This document shows positions 26,437 through 34,363 of a stretch of DNA of 64,000 nt, in pieces. A model generated the notes under the pieces. It was given only the letters and a program-made list of their open reading frames with translations. It was not told the DNA's origin and did not search any database. The translations under genes were made by a program, and so were the position numbers. How positions within the stretch are numbered: the first letter of the stretch is position 1; the number at the start of each line of letters is the position of its first letter. The DNA is from JANNUT01 sp046331425 (GTDB lineage: Bacteria; Acidobacteriota; Polarisedimenticolia; J045): NCBI GenBank assembly GCA_046331425.1, contig JAXLQU010000018.1, forward strand, positions 47,537 to 111,536, given 5' to 3'.

Positions 26437-28602
26437 GTGGTCACACCGTGGTGGACATGGGCCGGTTGGATCGGCCTGGCACTGATCGCCGGTTCCGGCC
26501 TATCCGGTTGGTGGCGCTATCACCTCAAGCGAAAAGCAGCGTGGTCCGATTTGATTCGTACCCGCGAGTACTACCGACAGCTCCTGACCGTCTCACCTGA
26601 TGCCGTGGTCGTCGGCGCCGGCGGCAGATTCAGATTTGCAAATGATGAGGCAGTGCGGCAGTTGGGCGCCGAACGCGTCGAGCAGGTGATCGGGAAGAGC
26701 TATGAGGAGTTTCTTTCGCAACAGCAATTCGGAGTGCTTGCGAACCAAATTCAAGCGTTGCGGGCCGAGCCTGACCGCAACCAGAGCTTCGAGTTGGTCG
26801 TGCGCGGTTTTGACGGCACGGAGCGCCTGTTTCAGATCAACGCGCGACCTTTCATGCATGAAGAAGAGATGTTCGTCGTTGCCGTGGCCCGTGATATCAC
26901 GCAGCGAAATGAAGCCGAAAAGCGACTTCAATTCCTGGCGTCGATGCTGGAGCACAGTGCCGACCCGTTGGCGGCGATCGATCCAGCGGGGAAAGTCCTG
27001 TTCGTCAACGATGCCGCGCGCCGGTTATTCAAGATCGACGATCAGAAACTCGACTCGATGTCGGCAAACGACTTCTTTCCAGAGCGCGATCTCGACAAGG
27101 TAAGCCAGCTCGTGGCCCGCGTGCTGCGTGGCGAAGACGTACTGATCGAGGCGCAACTGCGTCGCGTGCAGTTCGACGACGAGATTCCCGTACAACTCCA
27201 CTGTTTTCCAATTCGCGCCGCCGGTAGCGATGAAGTGATCGCTGTCGCAGGAATCGCCCGCGATTTGACCGAAAGTCAACGCACGCAAGGAATGTTGCGC
27301 GAACGCGTGGAATTCCAGGAGTTGGTGAATGGCATTTCCACGTTGCTGGTCAACGCTGGTAGCGACGAGGTCGACGATGTCGTGCGGGAAGCGTTGCGGC
27401 GCATCGCCGCCTACGCTGACGCCGACCGGGCCTATATCGGTCTCGTAAACCCCGATTCCGATGGACTCGAAGTGGTGCATCAATGGGTCTCGCCGAAAGT
27501 CGGGCCGTTACCGCCGATCCCGCGTCGCCTCGCCGAGATCCCGCTTCTGGGCAGCGTACTGAGACGTTTCGAGACCGTCCACGTGCACGACATGCTCCAG
27601 CTCGGTGAAGAGGCTGCCGCCGAGAAAGCGATCTTCGCCGCACGACGCCTACGATCGCTGCTCTTGGTGCCGCTGGTTTCGCGCCGCCGCCTGGGAGCCG
27701 TCATCGGTCTGAGTTCATTCGGTGAACCGCGCAACTGGTCCCCAGCGGTCTCGGCGTTACTTCAGATCGTGGGGGAATTGATTGCGTCCACACTGGCCCG
27801 CAGCGACGCAGAGGCAGAGGTGCGGGGTTACAGCGAAGCACTGGAGGCGTTGGTGCGCGCCCGCGCGGCACGCATCCAGCAACTAGAACGGCAGCGACTG
27901 GAGGGTGAAAAGCTGGCAGCCACGGGGCGAATGAGCGCGCGTATCGCTCACGAAATCAACAACCCCCTGGCTGGGATCAAGAACAGCTTCCGGTTGATTC
28001 GTGACGCGATTCCGCCCGCTCACCCGCATCAGCCCTACGTCGACCGGATCGACCGTGAAATCGATCGGATCGCCAGCATCGTGCGCCAGATGTACGACAT
28101 CTATCGGCCGGAGCGGGAACGGCCTCACGAATTCGTTCTGGCCGGATCGATCAAGGAGGTGATCTCCCTGTTGGAGCCCAATTGGGCCAAGAGCCGGGTC
28201 AGCGTGGTGTTCAATTCCGACCCTCCTGACCTGCGGGTCGTGCTGCCCGAAACATCCCTCCGGCAGGTTCTATTTAATCTGATCGCCAACGCTATCGAAG
28301 CATCGCCACCTGATGGCACAATCGAGGTAATCGTCAGCGCCCGAGACGGGTTGGTTCGCGTCGAGGTCGCCGATCAGGGTGGTGGCATCCCAGAGTGGGC
28401 TGCCGAACAGATTTTCGAACCGTTCTTTACGACCAAGCACACGAGCGACGGTAGCGGACTGGGACTGGGACTGTCGGTTTCGCGAGGCTTGGTCGAGGCG
28501 ATGGGCGGTTCGATCGGTTTTGTGTGCGTGCCCGCCCGCGGCACCACATTCCGAGTAACGCTCCCGATCGTGGGGTCGCGAGCTGAGGTTACCGATGAGT
28601 GA
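26437..28602 (+). CDS. membrane-anchored PAS-PAS-GAF sensor histidine kinase
   Basis: Predicted 721 aa from GTG at 26437, with GGAGGGG upstream. One TM helix (about 5-27), PAS domains (about 45-155 and 165-285), a GAF domain (about 295-455), a coiled coil, the phospho-acceptor His505 in RIAHEINNPL, and a HATPase with NLIANAIEA, ADQGGGIPEW and GSGLGLGLS. It should autophosphorylate and pass the phosphate to the response regulator encoded in the next, overlapping gene. The lack of a periplasmic sensor domain implies sensing inside the cell, through PAS/GAF. Confidence 0.92.
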   Translation: MVTPWWTWAGWIGLALIAGSGLSGWWRYHLKRKAAWSDLIRTREYYRQLLTVSPDAVVVGAGGRFRFANDEAVRQLGAERVEQVIGKSYEEFLSQQQFGVLANQIQALRAEPDRNQSFELVVRGFDGTERLFQINARPFMHEEEMFVVAVARDITQRNEAEKRLQFLASMLEHSADPLAAIDPAGKVLFVNDAARRLFKIDDQKLDSMSANDFFPERDLDKVSQLVARVLRGEDVLIEAQLRRVQFDDEIPVQLHCFPIRAAGSDEVIAVAGIARDLTESQRTQGMLRERVEFQELVNGISTLLVNAGSDEVDDVVREALRRIAAYADADRAYIGLVNPDSDGLEVVHQWVSPKVGPLPPIPRRLAEIPLLGSVLRRFETVHVHDMLQLGEEAAAEKAIFAARRLRSLLLVPLVSRRRLGAVIGLSSFGEPRNWSPAVSALLQIVGELIASTLARSDAEAEVRGYSEALEALVRARAARIQQLERQRLEGEKLAATGRMSARIAHEINNPLAGIKNSFRLIRDAIPPAHPHQPYVDRIDREIDRIASIVRQMYDIYRPERERPHEFVLAGSIKEVISLLEPNWAKSRVSVVFNSDPPDLRVVLPETSLRQVLFNLIANAIEASPPDGTIEVIVSARDGLVRVEVADQGGGIPEWAAEQIFEPFFTTKHTSDGSGLGLGLSVSRGLVEAMGGSIGFVCVPARGTTFRVTLPIVGSRAEVTDE

Positions 28603-29341
28603 TGCCGGCCGGATTCTCGTCGCCGACGATGAAGAGACGTTTTTGTGCTCCACCGCAGACCTCCTGCGCAAGGCCGGGTTCGAGTGCGATACCGCGCGCG
28701 ACGGGCATGAAGCCAGCCGGAAGCTGAGCGAGGAGGAATACGACCTGCTCATCGCCGATATCAAAATGCCGGGCAACATGGACCTGGATCTGGTGCGGAA
28801 CCTGCCGCCGCTGGCCGACGGCATGCCGGTGATCTTGGCGACAGGCTATCCATCGATGACCTCAGCGATCCAAGCGGTCCAGTTGCCTGTCGCAGCGTAC
28901 GTGCTCAAGCCGTGTGATTTCGATGAACTGCTCGAGAAGGTGAAGGACTGCTTGGATCACGCTCAAACCGCGCGCGCGATCAAGAGTACGCACGAACGAC
29001 TGGTCGACTGGCAACAGGAACTGACCAAGATCGACACCTGGATGAAGGGAAAGGTGGAGCATTCCTCGCGGCTCTCCACCAACGCCTACCTGAGCCTGAC
29101 CATCGAGAACATCATCGGGTCGTTGCTCGATATCCGTTATCTCGTCGAGGCGATGGCCGAGCGTGCCGGACACGATGACGTTCTGCCGCTCCTCGCGGCG
29201 CGTCCTGAGTTACGACTCAAACGGGCCCTGGCCGAAACTCTCACGCTTCTGAAGCGGCGTGATCTGCACGCCCCGAATAACGATGTCAGCGAACTGCGAG
29301 ACCAACTCGAGGCGTTGATGCTGCAGCTCGAGCACGAATGA
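28595..29341 (+). CDS. response regulator without a DNA-binding domain
   Basis: Predicted 248 aa. N-terminal receiver: acidic pair Asp11-Asp12, phosphorylated Asp55 in LIADIKMPG, Thr83 and Lys105 in VLKPCD. Residues about 115-248 are helical (coiled-coil-like), with neither a helix-turn-helix nor a GGDEF, so the output is probably protein-protein contact. Start overlaps the kinase by 8 bases. Confidence 0.9.
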   Translation: MSDAGRILVADDEETFLCSTADLLRKAGFECDTARDGHEASRKLSEEEYDLLIADIKMPGNMDLDLVRNLPPLADGMPVILATGYPSMTSAIQAVQLPVAAYVLKPCDFDELLEKVKDCLDHAQTARAIKSTHERLVDWQQELTKIDTWMKGKVEHSSRLSTNAYLSLTIENIIGSLLDIRYLVEAMAERAGHDDVLPLLAARPELRLKRALAETLTLLKRRDLHAPNNDVSELRDQLEALMLQLEHE

Positions 29342-29889
29342 TTGAAGTAGAAGTCAAGTTCGCATTGGGTGATCTGGATGAGGCGCGGCGGCGCCTGCTC
29401 GCGGCCGGAGCCCAACCGATTGGGGAGCGACAGTTCGAAGACAATCGGCTCTACGACGATCCCGCCGGCTCCTTGCGCACCGCACGTCGGGTGCTGCGGC
29501 TGCGAACCGTCGGCAGTCGTCACCTCTTGACCTTCAAGGAGGGGCCGACCGAGGTCCAGGACAAGAGCCTCTACAAAGAGCGCGAGGAACTCGAGTCCGA
29601 GGTTGCCGATGGCCAGACACTCCACGCGGTGTTCCTGCGGTTGGGTTATCAGGTGCGCTGGCGCTATCAAAAATGGCGGCAGAGCTGGCGCTACGATCGG
29701 TTGCATCTCGAACTGGATGAGACGCCGATCGGCAACTTCCTCGAGCTCGAGGGCGAGCCGGCCGTGATCGATGCTGTTGCAGAGCGGCTCGGCTTCGATC
29801 GCAGCGACTACATCACCGCCTCGTATCGCGAGTTGTACGAGTTGCTCGCAGGGCCTGAGGCTGGCGATTTGGTGTTTGAATCGCCGTGA
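29338..29889 (+). CDS. CYTH domain protein (class IV adenylate cyclase/triphosphatase type)
   Basis: Predicted 183 aa. It opens with the CYTH signature EVEVKF (ExExK), followed by alternating strands rich in Glu, Arg and Lys (RVLRLRTVGSRHLLTFKEG, YKEREELESEV). CYTH proteins bind triphosphate substrates and act as adenylate cyclases, thiamine triphosphatases or tripolyphosphatases; the closest general match is the CyaB/class IV cyclase group. It overlaps its upstream neighbour as ATGA. Confidence 0.85.
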   Translation: MIEVEVKFALGDLDEARRRLLAAGAQPIGERQFEDNRLYDDPAGSLRTARRVLRLRTVGSRHLLTFKEGPTEVQDKSLYKEREELESEVADGQTLHAVFLRLGYQVRWRYQKWRQSWRYDRLHLELDETPIGNFLELEGEPAVIDAVAERLGFDRSDYITASYRELYELLAGPEAGDLVFESP

Positions 29890-30953
29890 TGCCGACACTC
29901 ACCCACGCCATGATCTTGGCTGCCGGACGCGGCGAGCGAATGCAGCCGCTCACACGGCGGCGGGCCAAGCCGGCATTGCCTCTGCTTGGCAGCACCTTGG
30001 TGGGCCGCATCGTGCGGCACCTGTCACAGGCCGGCATTCGCACCCTTGCCGTCAACGCTCATCACGCTCCGGAGACAATCGAAGCAGCGGTCAGAGCCAA
30101 TGCAGATACCGGCGCGCGAATCGAACTGTTCGTCGAGCGCGAGCAACTGATGGGGACGGGTGGAGCACTGTTTGCGCCGCGCATGTTGCTTGGCGAGTCG
30201 AGCCATTTCCTGCTGCACAACGCCGATACGTTGGTGCGCGCACCCGTGGCGGAGCTGTACGCCGCAGCGCAAGGCGAGCGGCGGTTGGGTGCGTTGCTGG
30301 TGCGTTCCGGCCCGACGGCCGGATACTCCGGTGCGATCACGATCCAAAACGGGCTGATGGTGGACGTGATTCGGGGCGCGGAGCAAATCGCCACAGCAAC
30401 ACTCCCGTTGGCGACGTACCTCGGCGTCGGCATCCTGCGACGAGATGTACTCCAACAGGTGCGCGGCGACATACCGTCCGATCTGTTCGGTAGCGTTCTG
30501 ATGCCGTGGCTGCACGAAGGCTGGAAGCTCGCGGTCGTGCCTTACGACGGCCCGTGGTTGGAGTTCACCTCACCGCGCAGCTATCTCGCCAATCTCCGCC
30601 GCGCCGTGTCGGCGGCGCGAAAACGGGGTGCGGTCGAGCTTCCAGGCGGCCGTGTGGACGTGAGCGCCCATCGATGCGGGACGACGTTCTGCGCCGATGA
30701 GTCGGCAGCGATCGACTGCGGCGCAGAGTTGGACGGTGCGGTCATGTTGGAATCGGGAGCGCAGGCGCACCGCGGCTCGTTCGTGCGCGACTCCTTGCTC
30801 ATGCCGCAAGCGGTTGCGGCGGCCGGCGCCTACCTCGACGGTGTGGTCGTCGATGCGGGCGTACATGTCCCGCCCGGCAACTACAAGCAGGGTTGCCTTT
30901 GCCTCGACGACAACGGCGCGCTGAGTTTCACACCGTTCGCGGAAGCGCCATGA
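29889..30953 (+). CDS. murU: MurU-like nucleotidyltransferase with left-handed beta-helix C-terminus
   Basis: Predicted 354 aa. The nucleotide-binding motif is ILAAGRGERMQPLT at 9-22, with KPALPLLG at 28-34 and HNADTLV near the metal site. Its partner is the AmgK-like kinase next door, so the likely reaction is MurNAc-1-phosphate plus UTP to UDP-MurNAc. It is longer than Pseudomonas MurU (about 224 aa): the C-terminal 110 residues look like left-handed beta-helix turns (CGAELDGAVMLESGAQ, AGAYLDGVVVDAGVHV). The alternative is a generic NDP-sugar pyrophosphorylase. Start ATG overlaps the CYTH stop (TGATG). Confidence 0.7.
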   Translation: MPTLTHAMILAAGRGERMQPLTRRRAKPALPLLGSTLVGRIVRHLSQAGIRTLAVNAHHAPETIEAAVRANADTGARIELFVEREQLMGTGGALFAPRMLLGESSHFLLHNADTLVRAPVAELYAAAQGERRLGALLVRSGPTAGYSGAITIQNGLMVDVIRGAEQIATATLPLATYLGVGILRRDVLQQVRGDIPSDLFGSVLMPWLHEGWKLAVVPYDGPWLEFTSPRSYLANLRRAVSAARKRGAVELPGGRVDVSAHRCGTTFCADESAAIDCGAELDGAVMLESGAQAHRGSFVRDSLLMPQAVAAAGAYLDGVVVDAGVHVPPGNYKQGCLCLDDNGALSFTPFAEAP

Positions 30954-31921
30954 GCCTCGCTCAACTCGCCGTCCGTTTCGGGCCGGGACGACTCGAGCCG
31001 CTCGCGCCTGACGCGTCGACGCGCACCTTCTATCGGCAGTTCCTGACGTCGGGTCAGAAACGGATCGTGATGTGCGATCCAAACGGTGGCGTCGCTGCGC
31101 TCGATCGACTCGTGGCCGCGCAGGCGCTGCTGGCGAGCATCGAGGTGCCGGTGCCGCAGATCTACGAGCGCGACGATGCGCTGAGCGCCGTCGTATTCGA
31201 AGACTTCGGCGACACGTTGTTGGCGGATGCACTTTCATCCCTGACCCCGGCCGCCTGTACCGCGGCGTACGTCGAAGCAGCTCGCATTGCGGCGCGTATC
31301 AGCACCCACGGCACGGCCGGACTGGCGCAGTTTCCATTGCTGAAGCAACCGATCCTCGGTGCCGAGCGGCTGACGTTCGAAATGAAGTTCTTGCTCGAGC
31401 ATGAGTTCACGCACCGTCGCGGCATACGCGACGTCGCGCTCGTAGCGGAGCTCGATGCCGCACTTCAGCGCCTGGTCGAGCGAGTTGCGGCCTACCCTCG
31501 CGAGTTGGCGCATCGTGATTTTCACGCCCGCAACCTGATGTATCGCCCTGACGGACGCCTGGGTGTCGTCGATTTTCAGGACCTGCTCGAAGCGCCTCCG
31601 TTGTACGACCTCGCCTCGTTGGTGCGCGACCCGTACGTCGAACCCGACGAGGCGCTCGCCAACGCGACGATTCAGGCATACAGGGCCGAGGCCGGTTTGC
31701 AAGCGAGTCCCTCGGTCGATGTGCGGTTTGCGTGGGTTGCGCTCGAGCGCGACCTGAAGGCGATCGGCACCTACGCCTATCAGGCGACGCGACTCGGGCG
31801 CACGCGCTTTCTCAACTGCATCGCGCCGGCCGAGAGGCTGGTTCGCAAAGCGCTGAGCGAAATTGGTAACGACGCGAACGACCTCTTAGATCTGCTCGGG
31901 GCTGCGGGGTTCTTCGCCTAG
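30950..31921 (+). CDS. amgK: AmgK-like sugar 1-kinase (aminoglycoside phosphotransferase fold)
   Basis: Predicted 323 aa. Kinase motifs: VVFEDFGDTLL, HRDFHARNL at 188-196 (catalytic Asp190) and VVDFQDLL with metal-binding Asp208. AmgK phosphorylates MurNAc or GlcNAc at the anomeric position, bypassing de novo synthesis in peptidoglycan recycling. It overlaps the MurU-like gene as ATGA, and the pair is the usual amgK-murU layout. Last gene of the operon. Confidence 0.78.
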   Translation: MSLAQLAVRFGPGRLEPLAPDASTRTFYRQFLTSGQKRIVMCDPNGGVAALDRLVAAQALLASIEVPVPQIYERDDALSAVVFEDFGDTLLADALSSLTPAACTAAYVEAARIAARISTHGTAGLAQFPLLKQPILGAERLTFEMKFLLEHEFTHRRGIRDVALVAELDAALQRLVERVAAYPRELAHRDFHARNLMYRPDGRLGVVDFQDLLEAPPLYDLASLVRDPYVEPDEALANATIQAYRAEAGLQASPSVDVRFAWVALERDLKAIGTYAYQATRLGRTRFLNCIAPAERLVRKALSEIGNDANDLLDLLGAAGFFA

Positions 31922-31936
31922 CGTCTTATTCCCAGG

Positions 31937-32932
31937 CTAAGAGGACCGCGACAGCAGGATCAAGAAAAACGGTACGCCGAGCAGTGCGGTGACCACACCT
32001 ACCGGAACGACCACCGACACCGATGCAACGCGTGCGATCAGATCGCAGCCGACCAAGAGCGCGGCGCCGCCGATCGCAGCGTTGGGGAGCAGCGCGCGTG
32101 CCGACGGCCCTGTCAGCGCGCGCACCATGTGCGGAACGATCAGGCCGATGAAGGCGATCGGCCCAGTGAGACTCACCGCGCAGCCCGCCACCAACGCAAC
32201 CCAAGCAAACAGCAGTGCCCGCGCGCGCAGCACGTTGACGCCGACGGCTTGAGCCTGTTCTTCACCGAGCGCCAGCGCGTCGATCGAGCGTCGCATCGTC
32301 AACAACATCACCGTTCCGAACAGAATCGGCGGAGCGGCCAGCCAAAGGTCATTCCAGTCGCAGCGTTCAACGCTCCCCAGCAGCCACGCCACGATCTCTT
32401 CGACCCGATGCTCGCCGCCGGCCAAGAGCAATACGGAAACCAGTGCGGAGGACAAGCTGCTGAGCGCAACGCCGGTCAACAGCAATGCCACGGCACTGGG
32501 CCGCCCAAACGAGTGCGCAATGACATACACCAACAGCAAGGTGACGAGCGCACCCATGAAAGCGCTGGCGGGAACCCACAAGGGCGAGCGCGCGCCGAGC
32601 TTGAGCGTGATCGCAATCACCGCCCCCAGGCTTGCGCCGCTGGAGACTCCCAAGAGGCTCGAGTCGGCCAGCGGGTTTTGCAGGCACGACTGCAGGGTCG
32701 CGCCGCACACGCCGAGAGCCATGCCGACCAACGCCATCAGTGCGGCACGCGGCATCCGCAGCCCAAAGATCGCCATTCGGAGTGACTCTTCACGCGGACC
32801 GTGACCAGCGCTGCCGGTGAGCAGCGTCAGGACCTCGCTGACCTTGAAGTCGCTGCCGAACATCACGGCGGCAACCAGCATCAACGCCAACAGGCTCAGC
32901 AGCACGGATGCGGCACGGCGTGGGCTCGACAC
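31937..32932 (-). CDS. FecCD/BtuC-type ABC transporter permease
   Basis: Predicted 331 aa, about 9-10 TM helices. The family signatures ALVGMALGVCGATLQSC and NPLADSSLLGVSSGASLG are present, as is GPIAFIGLIVPHMVR. These permeases carry iron-siderophore, haem or vitamin B12; the nearby PduO adenosyltransferase and the binding-protein gene make B12 the best guess. It starts 3 bases after the binding-protein stop. No ATPase gene lies beside it. Confidence 0.85.
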   Translation of the reverse strand: MSSPRRAASVLLSLLALMLVAAVMFGSDFKVSEVLTLLTGSAGHGPREESLRMAIFGLRMPRAALMALVGMALGVCGATLQSCLQNPLADSSLLGVSSGASLGAVIAITLKLGARSPLWVPASAFMGALVTLLLVYVIAHSFGRPSAVALLLTGVALSSLSSALVSVLLLAGGEHRVEEIVAWLLGSVERCDWNDLWLAAPPILFGTVMLLTMRRSIDALALGEEQAQAVGVNVLRARALLFAWVALVAGCAVSLTGPIAFIGLIVPHMVRALTGPSARALLPNAAIGGAALLVGCDLIARVASVSVVVPVGVVTALLGVPFFLILLSRSS

Positions 32933-32935
32933 CGC

Positions 32936-33796
32936 TCAGTTCCCAGCCGTCGAACCGGGATGCAGTCGGTGAAACAAGTCCTTCACACCTTCGATCAGAT
33001 ACGGTGTCACGGTGGTCAACCACTTCGGTTGCATCAGCACGACGTGTCCATCTCGTACGGCGCGCAACGCGCTCAACTGTGGGTAGGCCGCCAGCAACGC
33101 TTCCTGCGATGGTGTCTCATCCAACCCCAACAACAGCCACTCGGGGTCGAGCGCCAAGAGCCGCTCGAGCGAGATCTGAGTGTGGCCCGAGATTCCCGCC
33201 TCGGCGGCGAGATTGATTGCCCCCGCACGGCGAATCAGTGCATCGACGGAGGTGCTCGTGCCGGCCACGACCAAGTGCGATACCGCCAACACGCGGGGAG
33301 CAGGTGGCGCGAGATCGGCCACGGCTCGATCGATCGCCATCAATTCGGCATCGAGTTTTGCCACCACGCGGCGGGCGCTTTCGGTTTGTCCTAGACGAGC
33401 GCCCAGCACCAACGCCTGAGCGCGGATATCTTCAAACCCGCGCACATCCTCCAGCATCAGCGATGCAATGCCGCCGCGTTTGAGGCCACGCAGAAACTCC
33501 TGATCGTTCCACGGTGCCGCGATCACCAGGTCGGGCATTCTCCCAATCACCGGCTCGAGTCGGGCCACACGTCGCGCCGCACTCGCAGGATAAAAGCCCA
33601 CCACGTTGCTCAGCGATGGGTTGTCGGCGAATGTCGAGACACACACGACGCGCTCCGGCGGGCTCAATAGGGCCAACCATTCATCGCCAGCCAAACTGAC
33701 CGAGCAGATGCGCTGCGGCGGCGCGGCCAGCGCCGTCGCGCACGCGAGCCATACCGCGACTCGCAACGTACGCCGCGTCAGACCTGCGTATCCCAC
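32936..33796 (-). CDS. BtuF-type periplasmic binding protein (metal-chelate/B12 ABC transporter)
   Basis: Predicted 286 aa. I start at GTG 33796, with GAGGA 6 bases upstream; signal peptide to about residue 24-25. It reads as a PBP_2 fold with a long linking helix: RICSVSLAGDEWLALL, PDLVIAAPW, then ISLERLLALDPEWLLLGLDE. It should bind the ligand and hand it to the FecCD permease. It overlaps the adenosyltransferase gene by 19 bases. Confidence 0.8.
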   Translation of the reverse strand: MGYAGLTRRTLRVAVWLACATALAAPPQRICSVSLAGDEWLALLSPPERVVCVSTFADNPSLSNVVGFYPASAARRVARLEPVIGRMPDLVIAAPWNDQEFLRGLKRGGIASLMLEDVRGFEDIRAQALVLGARLGQTESARRVVAKLDAELMAIDRAVADLAPPAPRVLAVSHLVVAGTSTSVDALIRRAGAINLAAEAGISGHTQISLERLLALDPEWLLLGLDETPSQEALLAAYPQLSALRAVRDGHVVLMQPKWLTTVTPYLIEGVKDLFHRLHPGSTAGN

Positions 33797-34335
33797 AATT
33801 GATCCTCGGCGCCGCGCTGCTTGTTCTCGTAGCGCGCGAGGATGAACAGCAAGTCGGAAAGCCGATTGAGGTATTGAATCACCTCGGGTGGAACCGCTTT
33901 CGAGTGCGTCAGCGCGACCACGCGACGTTCGGCGCGGCGGCACACGGTGCGCGCCAGATGCAATGCGGTGGCCTGCGGAGTGCCGCCGGGCAGGATGAAG
34001 TTTTGTAGCGGCGTCAACGACCCGTTGAAGTGGTCGCAGGCGCGCTCGAGCGCCTCGACGTGCCGGGACTGAACGAGCGGCGTGCGCTCCGGTGCCTCAC
34101 CGATCAGGCAAAGTTCGCCGCCTACGTTGAACAACTCACTCTGCACGCGCACCAACAGCGTAGCGGTGTCGGGCAACAGTCCGGTGGTCAGCGCCATACC
34201 GATCGCGCTGTTCGCTTCGTCGACCTCACCATAGGCATCGACCTGAGGATCGTCCTTGCCGACACGAGTCCCGCCGCCGAGGCCAGTCGTGCCATCGTCC
34301 CCGGTCTTGGTGTAGATCCGGGTTAGCCGCGCCAT
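33778..34335 (-). CDS. PduO-type cob(I)alamin adenosyltransferase
   Basis: Predicted 185 aa. The N-terminal signature YTKTGDDGTTGLGGGTRV is followed by AYGEVDEANSAIG and the later VCRRAERRVV. It transfers adenosyl from ATP to cobalamin to make coenzyme B12. First gene of the B12 group on this strand. I looked for a cobalamin riboswitch in the 28-base gap upstream and saw none; the leader could extend into the neighbouring gene. Confidence 0.92.
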   Translation of the reverse strand: MARLTRIYTKTGDDGTTGLGGGTRVGKDDPQVDAYGEVDEANSAIGMALTTGLLPDTATLLVRVQSELFNVGGELCLIGEAPERTPLVQSRHVEALERACDHFNGSLTPLQNFILPGGTPQATALHLARTVCRRAERRVVALTHSKAVPPEVIQYLNRLSDLLFILARYENKQRGAEDQLWDTQV

Positions 34336-34363
34336 GCTTTTGCCTCCAGGGTTGATGGGGGCG

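Noticed and set aside
34336..34363. cobalamin riboswitch before the PduO-type gene
   Set aside because: The gap is 28 bases and shows no B12-box; a leader inside the neighbour cannot be excluded.
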